Source: a virus
Virus record (IMG/VR): IMGVR_UViG_3300021519_000016
Coordinates: 1 to 50,233 of that record
Strand: one strand, 5' to 3'
Length of the DNA stretch: 50,233 nt
Shown here: piece by piece, positions 34,098-43,178 of the stretch
Position numbering within the stretch: the stretch's first letter is position 1
Layout of the letters: every line of letters starts with the position of its first letter
Notes under the pieces: generated by a model
Told to the model about the DNA's origin: nothing
Databases searched by the model: none
The model's input: only the letters and a program-made list of their open reading frames with translations
Program-made: the position numbers and the translations under genes

Positions 34098-34716
34098 TCC
34101 AAGGTTCGCCTATATGCAAAGCCGTAAAAGATACAACAGACCTAGCGGTATGCTATGGTCTGAAAACTCTGGTACTCTGATAAATGGTTTGTATATTCCT
34201 CAAGGATACGAAGTCGGAGCAGCAACAGAGGGGGTAGATCCAGAACTAATAGACCAATTTTTAATGCTTACAGATGATAATAGATCGCCACTTGATTTTT
34301 CAGATGAGCGTATTGAAAAGCGAGAGAGAATGATTAATGGACGTATGAGATCATATCATACTGCAGACAAGATGAAAATTAGCACTGGCTGGAATATGAT
34401 TCCTTCAAGGTCGCATTCGAATGTTCCAAGTTTTAATATAGTAACTGGAAAATCACCACACACTTCATACACAACAGACGGTGGCGCAGGTGGAGCAGAC
34501 ATGCTTGAGTGGTATGACGGACACAAGGGTTCTTTCTGGGTATTCCTAGCATATGATAGAAAAGGAATTTTTAAGGGAACAGAGGCTCCCTATGATCACC
34601 TATCCCAGTATAACCAACTTATAGAAATGTTTATATCAAGTTTTTCATACTCTGTAGAAAAAAGAGGCGCTAACTTTGATTATTGGAATGTCTCAGTTAC
34701 CTTGGAAGAGGTATAA
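34087..34716 (+). CDS. Minor tail protein after tape measure (Dit-like position)
   Basis: The start overlaps the tape measure end by 11 nt. The 209-residue product has a Pro/Tyr-rich N-terminus, a glycine-rich loop (T-D-G-G-A-G-G-A-D near 140) and a final strand-rich part (F-S-Y-S-V-E-K-R-G, V-S-V-T-L-E-E-V). In long-tailed siphoviruses the gene here codes for the distal tail or a tail-tip adaptor. I recognise the position, not a family motif. It ends within the start of the next gene (TAATG). Confidence 0.65.
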   Translation: MVDDPRFAYMQSRKRYNRPSGMLWSENSGTLINGLYIPQGYEVGAATEGVDPELIDQFLMLTDDNRSPLDFSDERIEKRERMINGRMRSYHTADKMKISTGWNMIPSRSHSNVPSFNIVTGKSPHTSYTTDGGAGGADMLEWYDGHKGSFWVFLAYDRKGIFKGTEAPYDHLSQYNQLIEMFISSFSYSVEKRGANFDYWNVSVTLEEV

Positions 34717-37700
34717 TGTTTGAGGACAAAGACTTACAAAATTTCTTAGAAACATCTTCAACAATAAGAAATAAGTCAATCATAACTGCTGAATGGAATA
34801 TGAATATTCCAACTAACATTAAACACATAGGAAACTATAGATATAGACCTACACAGTCTGGATCCGTATACTCTTCTTTGCCTAGTAGTTTTGATGTTAA
34901 TGATGATGGAAACTTTTATACAGGAGCAACTGATGCAGATATTATTATAGATGGAGAGTTTGATAATAATGATATTCCAACAACATTTTTAACTAAGAAA
35001 GAAAAACTACAAACTCTTTATTCTTTAGAAGATTGCTTTGGTCAGTTTAGACCAAGGTCAGGAATTAATAAAGCGGTATTTTTTGAAAAAGGAAAACTGC
35101 ACCATCCAAATTTATTCATGGCAGATAGACCCAGATACTACATGCCAGATAAAAATGACAAGTTTAAGTATTGGACATCATATAGAACAGAGTCTGGAGA
35201 GGAGTACGGAATAGCATCAAATGTTCGTGACTCTCAGTATTCTATAGAAGATGCTTGTCCATTTGTTGTTTATAAAGAAAAAATTCCAACAAATAGGGTT
35301 GTAGTTAAAATGCAAACACATACTGGAACTGAAAACCTTGGGCCATTTTCTTCACCGACTGGAGCATATGCAGATCCATTTTATGGAGAATTAAACCAAA
35401 AAACTCCAAGTAAGTGGAAGATTCAGTTTTTAAGGGATGGCAATTGGGAAAATGTTGTATCTTTTAACCCAGCAGTAACAAGAAGAGACGGAACTCCTAT
35501 TATTAAAAGCGACGGATATGTTGAAATTGCTTACGGATTAATAGTACCAGAAGAGTGGAGATCAAATTTTGTTATTGCAGAAACTTATACAAGTATTTCA
35601 TTGCTTCCAGAACAGTCAGTAATTGGTTATGCTTATTTAATTAAACCAAATAAAGACGAACTAGGCGCTTACCATATTTGGGACGGTACACAGTATGTGG
35701 TAAAAATACCAACATACGGGTGGTACATACAAGATGAGACAGTAGATAGATTGACTAACTTTGTAACAGATGCAACGTCTCCAGATGTATTTGTAAAAAC
35801 ACTTGACAAGAAAGAGCAGTTTAGAGAGTTTGAGTATATAAGCGGTATAAGACTTGTAGTAGAAACTATGAACACAAAAGATGCCACATTTGATCTTATT
35901 GAAATTTCTCCAAGACTTGTGATGAATGTTTCTGATAAAACAATTGACTACTCTATCAATAAGAGTGCTTCAGACCTTGGACTTTCTGGTTTGCCAGTAG
36001 GACAACTAATTGCTTCTAATGGAAGCATAACTCTTTTTGATCATGATCAAGCATTTAATACTAACAACAAAAATAGCATAATTGCTAAATATATTTCAAG
36101 GCATGCTCAGTTTAAATTTTATGAAGTAATTGTTGATGTTGCTGGATGGGACTACTATGTTCCGATAAAAGCATTATACTCAGATGCATTTCCAAAACAA
36201 GACCTAATGTCAAAGCGTGTGTCTATATCATTAAGAGACATGTATTGGTATTTAGAATCACTAACTGCTCCAGAAATACTGATGACTGAGGTTTCTGTTA
36301 GTTCTGCAGTTTCTTTGCTACTAGACCACATAGGATTCTCTAACTATACTTTTAGAAGAGTTGCAAATGAAAAAGAAATTATCATTCCATACTTTTTTGT
36401 TGGGCCAGACACTAGCGTTGCACAGGTTCTTCAATACTTGGCAGTTTCAACTCAGACAGCAATGTTTTTTGATGAGTACAACAACTTTGTTATGATGAGT
36501 AAAAATTATATAATGCCAACAATAGAAGAAAGGCCGACAACTTTTGATCTTAAGGGTACAAAAGATTTTGTAGAAGATCGGGAAGTAAGAAACAAAACAA
36601 ATAAGCCAAAATTGGCAAATGTTATTTCTGTATCAACCCAGGATAGTGCGGTATATAATGATGGCGCAATTAATTACAGTACAAGATACATTCAAAGATC
36701 TATAGGATCACTAAGACAGGCAAGCCTTGTAGATGATGAAAGATACTACACATACAAACCAGCACTGTTATGGGAAGTTTCTGGTACACAAAATACCAAG
36801 TCAATAAATAATGAAGTGGCAACTCAATCTGCCTATGTGCTCAGCGCTATTCCTCTTAACTCGGATCTAACTGCTTCTGTACCAGAAGTAAAAAACAACA
36901 TTGTGATTAATAATACATTTAGCCTTGGTGAAGCAGCCTACTGGATTACAAGATATAACGGATACTTCTATTCACAAGGAGAGATTATTAAGTATGATGC
37001 AGTTCAATATAATGTTTCTGGGTTTGGAAATGTATGGATAACATCAACTGAAGATTATCAAAACTATTTTGCAAAACTTCCATTTAATGGAAAAATATAT
37101 CCTACAGGTTTAGTTAGAATATACTCTGAGCCAAAGTACTTTGAAAAAGATGGAGTAGTTAAACTACAGAATGGAGTTGTTCAAAAGCATGGCCGTGGTC
37201 AATTTGGAACTGAAGTTGTTGCACACTCTGCTGGAATATCTGATTATTGGAAATCAGATGACAATGTCAAGGGTTGCTCAATGCTTTCAGAATTTTTATT
37301 TGATCAAGATATAGAACCGATAGATATTGAAGTAGTAATCCCACCAGGCTCGACACAACAAGAGATAGACCTTCTAAAGGCTGCTGGCAAGGCAACTAGA
37401 GAAGGATACTCTTCAGATGCGATTGCAAGAACATCGTCAAGAAGTGGAATTATTAAAAACTTTATGTCAACGTCTTTTCTTGGAGAAATTGTAACGGCAA
37501 CAAAGCAACAGACTGGAACGCTACAATCTTCTGCTTTGTCTCTTACTGGTCCGAACTTTACAACTAAAGAAAATCCAAGAGATTTTATATCCTATGTTCA
37601 TAAAAACTTAAAAGACAAAAAGTATAAGCATTTTGGAACAAGAATGAGAATCGTTGGAAAGATTGAAAACAACGAAGATAGAGGTCAGACATCTAATGGA

Positions 37701-39047
37701 TCTTCAACATACTACATTGTTAATGGTAGCACCCCAGATAAAAATATAAACATATCTGGTGGCTCTGGAGGTCTTGCATTTATGCTTAACCCAACAACAA
37801 ATGTTGGTTATTATTTTGAGATTGCAGCGCTAGGTGTTGGAAATTTGTCAGATCAAGAAAGACAAAGTGTTAGCAATGTTTTCTTTTATAAGATAAAGTC
37901 TAACAATGGCGTAGCAGTTCCAGTCTCTCTTTGGCAGGGTCTTGGAGAAATTACTGTAGATGATGGTAAGTTTACTGGTCAGGCAAGAATAGTTGCTGAA
38001 CAAAATTCAACGGTATATGACTTAGCAGCAGAGTATGAAGATATTGGAAGCATAAGAAGATTCTGTCTATATCTAAATGGCCAATTAATTAAGACAATAG
38101 ATGACACAGATCCTCTACCAGCGTACTCAGATGTTGCACTATTTACACGAGGCTCTTCAAGAATTATGTTTGAAAATGTTTATGCATTGTGTAATAACTA
38201 TTCTCAGAATACAACATTTTCTTTAGGAGCCCCAGTCAACTCTGTATTTGGAGACTCAGACATAAACGCTAATGAGTCTTTTAGAAAATATTCTATAAGT
38301 GGACTAATTCAAAATACATACTTGGCAGGTGTAGGAAATTCAGAAGCACCAAAATACAACATATACTTTGAGGAGTTTGGTAGCATAATGAGAGAAGCAG
38401 CCACTTTTAATTTTAAGTATGATAAAGCCTTTCCAGCACTAACTGCAAAGATTTCTCCAACGTTCAACAAGATAAAAGGATATGTTGTTTCTGGATTTAG
38501 GGCAGGATCATATGGAGCAGAGTTTATGGTGTTTAATGCAACAGATACGGCAATTAGTTTAGACGAGACAACTGGTAACTATTTAAGAGTTCAAGGAGTA
38601 ACATTTACACAACAATCAGATAATAGGTTAACTGTTGATGATTACTTTAATAAAAACAGTTTAACATCTGATCCACAGTTTGTCGCAGATACTTTAATTT
38701 CAAACCCATATAAATTTAAACAAGATTATCAGGATATCAAGTTGAGTAGAATGACTTACGGTAAAAAAGAATTTTCTTTAAATACTCCATACATTCAATC
38801 TTATGATGAAGCAAATAGTCTCATGAAATGGCTTATTGAAAAAATAGCAAAGCCAAGAAGGTCTGTTGGTGTTAAGGTGTTTGCAATACCAACCTTACAA
38901 CTGGGAGACATTGTGACCCTTGACTATGAAGAAAACGGAGTATCTATGGCATCTTCTTTATCAAGCAGGTTTGTAATCTATAACATTGATTATTCCAAGA
39001 GTATAGATGGACCAGATATGACATTATTTTTGAGTGAGGTTGTTTGA
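34716..39047 (+). CDS. Large tail-tip protein (1,443 aa)
   Basis: The start at 34716 overlaps the upstream stop (TAATG) and has GGAAGAGG at 34703-34710; an ATG at 34683 in the same frame lies inside the neighbour and is unlikely. The protein is beta-rich and aromatic, opening with a domain containing I-T-A-E-W-N-M-N-I-P and continuing with several jelly-roll-like blocks. Near residues 480-600 is a domain resembling the barrels of tail hub proteins (V-S-I-S-L-R-D-M-Y-W-Y). The C-terminus (Q-L-G-D-I-V-T-L-D-Y, V-I-Y-N-I-D-Y-S-K) resembles hub proteins in long-tailed actinophages. It probably forms the tail tip or adhesin base. Confidence 0.75.
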   Translation: MFEDKDLQNFLETSSTIRNKSIITAEWNMNIPTNIKHIGNYRYRPTQSGSVYSSLPSSFDVNDDGNFYTGATDADIIIDGEFDNNDIPTTFLTKKEKLQTLYSLEDCFGQFRPRSGINKAVFFEKGKLHHPNLFMADRPRYYMPDKNDKFKYWTSYRTESGEEYGIASNVRDSQYSIEDACPFVVYKEKIPTNRVVVKMQTHTGTENLGPFSSPTGAYADPFYGELNQKTPSKWKIQFLRDGNWENVVSFNPAVTRRDGTPIIKSDGYVEIAYGLIVPEEWRSNFVIAETYTSISLLPEQSVIGYAYLIKPNKDELGAYHIWDGTQYVVKIPTYGWYIQDETVDRLTNFVTDATSPDVFVKTLDKKEQFREFEYISGIRLVVETMNTKDATFDLIEISPRLVMNVSDKTIDYSINKSASDLGLSGLPVGQLIASNGSITLFDHDQAFNTNNKNSIIAKYISRHAQFKFYEVIVDVAGWDYYVPIKALYSDAFPKQDLMSKRVSISLRDMYWYLESLTAPEILMTEVSVSSAVSLLLDHIGFSNYTFRRVANEKEIIIPYFFVGPDTSVAQVLQYLAVSTQTAMFFDEYNNFVMMSKNYIMPTIEERPTTFDLKGTKDFVEDREVRNKTNKPKLANVISVSTQDSAVYNDGAINYSTRYIQRSIGSLRQASLVDDERYYTYKPALLWEVSGTQNTKSINNEVATQSAYVLSAIPLNSDLTASVPEVKNNIVINNTFSLGEAAYWITRYNGYFYSQGEIIKYDAVQYNVSGFGNVWITSTEDYQNYFAKLPFNGKIYPTGLVRIYSEPKYFEKDGVVKLQNGVVQKHGRGQFGTEVVAHSAGISDYWKSDDNVKGCSMLSEFLFDQDIEPIDIEVVIPPGSTQQEIDLLKAAGKATREGYSSDAIARTSSRSGIIKNFMSTSFLGEIVTATKQQTGTLQSSALSLTGPNFTTKENPRDFISYVHKNLKDKKYKHFGTRMRIVGKIENNEDRGQTSNGSSTYYIVNGSTPDKNINISGGSGGLAFMLNPTTNVGYYFEIAALGVGNLSDQERQSVSNVFFYKIKSNNGVAVPVSLWQGLGEITVDDGKFTGQARIVAEQNSTVYDLAAEYEDIGSIRRFCLYLNGQLIKTIDDTDPLPAYSDVALFTRGSSRIMFENVYALCNNYSQNTTFSLGAPVNSVFGDSDINANESFRKYSISGLIQNTYLAGVGNSEAPKYNIYFEEFGSIMREAATFNFKYDKAFPALTAKISPTFNKIKGYVVSGFRAGSYGAEFMVFNATDTAISLDETTGNYLRVQGVTFTQQSDNRLTVDDYFNKNSLTSDPQFVADTLISNPYKFKQDYQDIKLSRMTYGKKEFSLNTPYIQSYDEANSLMKWLIEKIAKPRRSVGVKVFAIPTLQLGDIVTLDYEENGVSMASSLSSRFVIYNIDYSKSIDGPDMTLFLSEVV

Positions 39048-39685
39048 TGGTATATCTAGGAAACATGACAGATGGCGGTGGAGAAACAGCATCACCAAAT
39101 ACTACTGCTTCGCTTCCAATACCAAATGCTACGGCTTCACTTCCATTAGTAGACAACGCAACATCTCAAGGTGCTTCATTAAAGTCAACTGCGTATGCCA
39201 TAAAGATTGCAACCCCTGATTTAATAATAAGAGATTCAGAGGTTATGTCTATTGAAATAATGACAGACCTAATCTTTGAAGATATTGGCGGTCAAGAACT
39301 TGCAACAATATCCAGACACGATCTAGTCAATGGTCAAAAAGTAGTCTATGCTCCTATTAAAAATTTAACAGATCTTTATTTACAGTACAACCCAAATAAT
39401 ATTTTAAGGCTACAGCAGTCTGACTCATATTTTAAGTCTTTGTCTATTTCAATAATGGACCACCTGCCAGTTTGTGGGAATGGGTATGACATAATTGAGA
39501 ACCCTCTTGAGCCAGATAAAAACAAATGGACAAAGGTTCCAAACTGCAAGTCTATTTATGTTGATCCTATAAGCGGAGACTTAATAATTAACCTTGTAAA
39601 CTTAAAAGATGGGGTCCAGGCAGAGGTTCAGTTATTGACAAGTGGAGAGATTTATGATGCTACAATATACAATGGAGGAAATTAA
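39047..39685 (+). CDS. Minor structural protein, unrecognised
   Basis: The ATG at 39047 overlaps the preceding stop as TGATG and is preferred to the TTG three bases earlier. The 212-residue product has a Thr/Ala/Ser/Pro-rich N-terminal stretch (residues 8-50, with two T-A-S-L-P units), likely a flexible linker, then a compact beta-rich domain with two cysteines near 140 and 165. It lies between the tail-tip protein and fibre genes and is probably part of the tail tip. Confidence 0.65.
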   Translation: MVYLGNMTDGGGETASPNTTASLPIPNATASLPLVDNATSQGASLKSTAYAIKIATPDLIIRDSEVMSIEIMTDLIFEDIGGQELATISRHDLVNGQKVVYAPIKNLTDLYLQYNPNNILRLQQSDSYFKSLSISIMDHLPVCGNGYDIIENPLEPDKNKWTKVPNCKSIYVDPISGDLIINLVNLKDGVQAEVQLLTSGEIYDATIYNGGN

Positions 39686-41044
39686 GTGATAACAAATACA
39701 GGAAAGAATATTTTAGCCAAGTACCTTGTTGGTCAAACACCATCATATGCTTCTCATATTGCTGTTGGGTGTGGCCCCAAACCACTAACCCAAGACGGAA
39801 CTCTTCCAGATTTTTCAGATAAGAAGTCACTTGACTTTGAAATGTTTCGTGTGCCAATAACCTCAAGAGGTTTTGTGGATGAGTCAGGTGTCTCAAAAGT
39901 CGTACTTACAGCAGAACTTCCAACACAAGAACGATATGAAATTACAGAGGTAGGTTTATTCTCTGCTGCATCAAATCCTGCTGCAGGAGCGTTTGACAGT
40001 AAAACTATTTACTCATTTTCTGATTCTGAGTCCTGGAAGTATTCTTCTCAGGGTAAAGAGATACCAGTAATATATTCCCCACTAGATGACAGACTTGTCA
40101 ACATAGTTGGAGCAGTAGCATCTGGAGTAAACGTAACATATACAACAGACGCAGCCCACGGTTTTTTTGCTAATAACAACACCAGAGTTTCTGTTTCTGG
40201 AATTTCTCCAGCCAGTTTTAATCTAACAGATAAAGAGATTGTCGCTGTCCCTTCGTCAACAACTTTTACATTAGTAGCAGACGCTGTCGTCGCTGGCACA
40301 TTTAAAACTTCTGGGTATTTAATTAATGATGTTGATACAAATACTATCAATCAGGTCTATCCAGTTTTTCAAACAAATGCAGACAATAAGATTTTTACTA
40401 ATGAAGATAGAGTAGACAGACATGAAAGATGCAGATTCTTAAACAACATACTTATTATGTCAGGCAATACATCTACAATATCTATAGAGTCCGACAACCA
40501 CCTACTTGCAGCAACAGGATCAGAGTTTGTACAGTTAAATGCAACAGCAGTAGATTTTAGTAAAAACTCTCCAGCAGATGAACTTAGATTGGCATTTTCT
40601 GTGGTCAATAAGGTTGGTAACGCAGAAACACTACCAACATCTGTTAGAGTTATTGTTGAGTTTTCTTCTACTGGTACATTTAAAACTGGTAAGTGGGCAC
40701 TTTTTGAAGCAGTCGTGACTAGTGCAGACAATGATTTTTCAACAAATAGGTATTTGGTTGTATCAAAGCAACTTCAAGAACTTCAGAAGAGTGCAGACTT
40801 CTCGTGGGCAGAAATAAATACTGCTAGAATTTATGTTTCTGTTACAAAAGATGGAAACAATACTCCAACATCTGATTTTTATGTTTGCTTGGATGGATTT
40901 AGACTTGAAAATATTAACTCAACAAACTCTGTTTATGGTTTAACTGGATACTCTGTAATGAGAACTCCATATGCAAAAACAATTATAAAGTCAGCAAATA
41001 CAACAAACTATATTGAGTTTAGATTTGGTTTGGATGTGTTATAG
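39686..41044 (+). CDS. Tail fibre-type protein
   Basis: The GTG start directly follows the upstream TAA. The N-terminus (I-T-N-T-G-K-N-I-L-A-K-Y-L-V-G-Q, S-H-I-A-V-G-C-G-P-K-P-L) is a module I know from tail fibre and baseplate-attachment proteins, where it forms the anchor to the tail tip. Middle residues (about 135-215) look like an Ig-like domain with V-S-V-S-G-I-S-P-A-S-F-N and T-F-T-L-V. The last 200 residues suggest a carbohydrate-binding jelly roll. Length is 452 aa. It may bind the host surface. It ends on the GTG of the next gene. Confidence 0.7.
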   Translation: MITNTGKNILAKYLVGQTPSYASHIAVGCGPKPLTQDGTLPDFSDKKSLDFEMFRVPITSRGFVDESGVSKVVLTAELPTQERYEITEVGLFSAASNPAAGAFDSKTIYSFSDSESWKYSSQGKEIPVIYSPLDDRLVNIVGAVASGVNVTYTTDAAHGFFANNNTRVSVSGISPASFNLTDKEIVAVPSSTTFTLVADAVVAGTFKTSGYLINDVDTNTINQVYPVFQTNADNKIFTNEDRVDRHERCRFLNNILIMSGNTSTISIESDNHLLAATGSEFVQLNATAVDFSKNSPADELRLAFSVVNKVGNAETLPTSVRVIVEFSSTGTFKTGKWALFEAVVTSADNDFSTNRYLVVSKQLQELQKSADFSWAEINTARIYVSVTKDGNNTPTSDFYVCLDGFRLENINSTNSVYGLTGYSVMRTPYAKTIIKSANTTNYIEFRFGLDVL

Positions 41045-41517
41045 TGGCAGATGCAGGCATTAAGAATGTTATAGTTAAAAAAGAACTTTTAGGAAAAGTC
41101 TCATCAGAAAATGGCAGAGTTATAAGATTTAGGCTTGTTGCAGAAGACAAGAATAGAAAGTCTGCTTGGTCGCAGATCTTTATGATTAATGGACAGTTTG
41201 TTCAAGTTTTGCCAGGAGATATATCTGTAATTGGAAACTTAGTATTAGTAAACTGGTCTAATGGTTCAAATCCAGCAGACCAAACAAAGTATGATGTTTT
41301 TGTTCAATATGATTCTAGTACTACAATTACACATATAGGAACACCAACGGGGACAAGTCTTTCATTTTTAAAAACTGGTACTCCTCAGACACTCAGAGTT
41401 CTGGTACAATTAGCATCAACAAAACCACAGGCAATAGTGGGAACTCCAACAGCAGGCAAAACTATCAAAATTTTTGACTCAGGAATTAGAAACGCAACCA
41501 CAGGGTTTCTGGTATAA
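41044..41517 (+). CDS. Small structural protein, Ig/fibronectin-like
   Basis: The GTG start overlaps the upstream TAG by one base. The 157-residue product is beta-rich, with R-F-R-L-V-A-E-D-K-N-R-K-S-A-W-S early, then alternating hydrophobic strands like an Ig or fibronectin type III domain. No cysteines, signal or membrane segment were seen. The position among fibre genes suggests a tail appendage. Its last bases overlap a promoter for the next gene. Confidence 0.6.
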   Translation: MADAGIKNVIVKKELLGKVSSENGRVIRFRLVAEDKNRKSAWSQIFMINGQFVQVLPGDISVIGNLVLVNWSNGSNPADQTKYDVFVQYDSSTTITHIGTPTGTSLSFLKTGTPQTLRVLVQLASTKPQAIVGTPTAGKTIKIFDSGIRNATTGFLV

Positions 41518-41518
41518 T
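41510..41518 (+). promoter_or_regulatory. Extended -10 promoter for leaderless gene, TGGTATAAT
   Basis: A perfect TATAAT (41513-41518) with TGG extension straddles the upstream stop codon. Exactly 6 nt (TAGAGT) separate it from the ATG at 41525, so transcription should begin on the start codon. No Shine-Dalgarno is present. Confidence 0.7.
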
Positions 41519-41524
41519 TAGAGT

Positions 41525-41968
41525 ATGGCAATATTACCTGTACCAGAAAGAGGCCAGCCTCTAGACGTAACATATATCTATCAGATTGTTAAGGCTATTA
41601 ATGATTTATCTTCACAGATTTCTACTTCAACAAACAAATATGTCTCTGTAGACACAACAACATCAGGTAAGCAAAGCGTAAAGATTTCAGAGGCCCGTAT
41701 AATCGGTGGATATGTCCAAGTGACAACAAGTACAACACAGATTGCAGGATCGTCTAAGACGTTCTCTTATGACTTTTCAACAGACTTTAAGTTTGCCCCA
41801 ATTGTAACAGCGACCCCTATTAACGTAGGAAACACTGATGCTGGAAAAGATGTCACGGTAACTATAAATAGTATATCAACTTCTAGAGTAGAAGGAACGG
41901 TTAAGTTTAATACTGGAGGAGACACAAGCATTGGGCTTAATTTGATAATAGTTGGAATACCAAATTAA
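41525..41968 (+). CDS. Small tail fibre or receptor-binding protein
   Basis: The 147-residue product has a helical N-terminus (Y-I-Y-Q-I-V-K-A-I-N-D-L, residues 17-30), typical of trimerisation stalks, a Ser/Thr-rich linker, and a C-terminal beta domain (F-A-P-I-V-T-A-T-P-I-N-V) resembling the H-type lectin-like tips found at the end of phage fibres. It has its own leaderless-type promoter, so it may be expressed separately from the other fibre genes. It is the last virion gene before the replication module. Confidence 0.65.
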   Translation: MAILPVPERGQPLDVTYIYQIVKAINDLSSQISTSTNKYVSVDTTTSGKQSVKISEARIIGGYVQVTTSTTQIAGSSKTFSYDFSTDFKFAPIVTATPINVGNTDAGKDVTVTINSISTSRVEGTVKFNTGGDTSIGLNLIIVGIPN

Positions 41969-42159
41969 TGATGTCATGTAAAAAATGCAAAGGAAGAATG
42001 TTTTTAGATAGGCAATACACTGAGATTAATCATTTAGAAGTATTCTGTATGAGTTGCGGATTTAGAGTATTTTTTCATCCACCTAATCAAACTTTGGAGG
42101 GGCAATGGTTACTAAAAAGGGAACTATTGAGAGCGAAAAATACAATGAGTCACCTGTAA
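41968..42159 (+). CDS. Small zinc-ribbon protein
   Basis: The 63-residue product has C4-K-K-C7 and C-M-S-C near residue 27-30, which together form one zinc-ribbon site, followed by a basic helix (L-L-K-R-E-L-L-R-A-K). Starts at 41968 or 41971 are possible (TAATGATG), both overlapping or touching the upstream stop. The C-terminal 55 nt overlap the next gene in another frame. Such small ribbons in phages may act as DNA-binding or protein-adaptor modules; the target is unknown. Confidence 0.7.
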   Translation: MMSCKKCKGRMFLDRQYTEINHLEVFCMSCGFRVFFHPPNQTLEGQWLLKRELLRAKNTMSHL

Positions 42160-42647
42160 TACCAGGTAACAAAAAGGTTTGGTTTCTTAATGGAGACCTT
42201 GTTAGAATACATCACTACAACCACTCTAACGGAATAATGTCTGTTTATAATATTATAAAAGATCAAATTGAAAGTTGTTTAATTAGTGATTTTAGAAATA
42301 AAAGAGAACGGGCATACACGGTAGGTCAGACTGCTGATTTAGTTAATCGTCATAAAAAATACATGCCATCATTAATGAAACGAGGAGTCATTCCATTTCC
42401 AACGGGATCTCAAAAAGGTGGAGCAAGAGGGTTTCAGGTAAGATCATATTATTCAGAATTGCAGGTAAAAGAGATACGTGATATACTTGCTTCATATCAT
42501 ATTGGTCGACCAAGAAAAGATAAATTAATTACTAATGATATTACGCCTAGCAAACAAGAGTTGACACGAAGAATGGGTGATGGTATACTTACTTATAGGA
42601 AAACAGAAGATGGACGATTTATTCCAATCTGGAACGAATCTATTTAA
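42105..42647 (+). CDS. HTH DNA-binding protein, MerR/excisionase-like
   Basis: The ATG at 42105 has TTGGAGGGG just upstream. Residues about 68-125 contain A-Y-T-V-G-Q-T-A-D-L-V followed by P-F-P-T-G-S and R-S-Y-Y-S-E-L-Q-V-K-E-I-R-D, the order of a winged-helix MerR/Xis domain, where the second helix would contact DNA. The N-terminus (residues 20-60) is a small beta domain. The C-terminus, R-R-M-G-D-G-I-L-T-Y-R, covers a strong promoter for the next gene. It may control the switch between the virion and replication regions, but this is inference. Confidence 0.75.
   Translation: MVTKKGTIESEKYNESPVIPGNKKVWFLNGDLVRIHHYNHSNGIMSVYNIIKDQIESCLISDFRNKRERAYTVGQTADLVNRHKKYMPSLMKRGVIPFPTGSQKGGARGFQVRSYYSELQVKEIRDILASYHIGRPRKDKLITNDITPSKQELTRRMGDGILTYRKTEDGRFIPIWNESI
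42561..42589 (+). promoter_or_regulatory. Full sigma70-type promoter, TTGACA-17-TATACT
   Basis: TTGACA (42561-42566) and TATACT (42584-42589) are exactly 17 nt apart, and the -10 has the TGG extension. This is the only promoter in the window with a perfect -35. It lies within the end of the HTH gene and drives the small gene at 42661 and likely the replication genes. Confidence 0.75.
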
Positions 42648-42660
42648 CGAAGGGTATAAA

Positions 42661-42870
42661 ATGGAAAACGAAGATACAAAAGTATCTGTAACACTTGGAT
42701 ACACGCTTAACCTTGGCAACTTTCAATCACTAAGACTTGATCTTGGCATTGTTGATTCAAGGCGTAGTGGAGAAACACCAGACCAGGCTTTTGAGCGTGT
42801 CTACAAGTTTGTTGAAGATAAACTTACAGACAAAATTAGGGAAGCACAAGAAGAGGCTGCCGAAGCATAA
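42661..42870 (+). CDS. Unrecognised 69-aa protein
   Basis: The ATG has GAAGGG 6 nt upstream and lies about 65 nt downstream of the predicted transcription start. The short protein starts M-E-N-E-D-T-K-V-S-V-T-L-G, followed by a beta hairpin (L-N-L-G-N-F-Q-S-L-R-L-D-L-G) and a charged helix (residues 40-69, E/K/A-rich). Similar small beta-alpha proteins occur next to helicase genes in actinophages, in my recollection. No function can be given. It is followed by ATAATGG overlap with the next start. Confidence 0.65.
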   Translation: MENEDTKVSVTLGYTLNLGNFQSLRLDLGIVDSRRSGETPDQAFERVYKFVEDKLTDKIREAQEEAAEA

Positions 42871-43178
42871 TGGTAGAACGCAAAGACCGTATGGCTTTGC
42901 TTTCAAGATACAGCAAGTATCATACCGCAAGGTACGAATCGAAGCCATCCCTTAACTTAAATGTAGAGCAATGGGCATCTGATGCTCTTGTTGAATCATA
43001 TACATTACCAGGGTGTTACGATATACTTGAGTATTACTTTTCAGTTGCAGAGAATCCTTCTTGGAACTACTTTGCATACAACGCAGAAAAAATATTAAAA
43101 GCACAAAGAGATAACATAAAAGATAGTTTAGAAAGAGCAGAGCGTAGAAGAATGGCAAAGGAATGGCTAAGTGAATAA
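42870..43178 (+). CDS. Unrecognised 102-aa helical protein before the helicase
   Basis: It starts on the last base of the upstream stop (TAATG). The protein is mostly helical, with a basic N-terminus (R-K-D-R-M, R-Y-S-K-Y-H-T-A-R-Y), an aromatic middle (C-Y-D-I-L-E-Y-Y-F, N-Y-F-A-Y-N) and a very charged end (S-L-E-R-A-E-R-R-R-M-A-K-E-W). It overlaps the helicase start by 8 nt. The place is where a helicase loader would be encoded, but there is no ATPase motif, so that idea rests only on position. Confidence 0.65.
   Translation: MVERKDRMALLSRYSKYHTARYESKPSLNLNVEQWASDALVESYTLPGCYDILEYYFSVAENPSWNYFAYNAEKILKAQRDNIKDSLERAERRRMAKEWLSE

Noticed and set aside
34683-34715. Start of the large tail-tip gene at 34683
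   Set aside because: It overlaps the upstream gene by 34 nt and lacks a ribosome site. ATG 34716 has GGAAGAGG and a TAATG junction.
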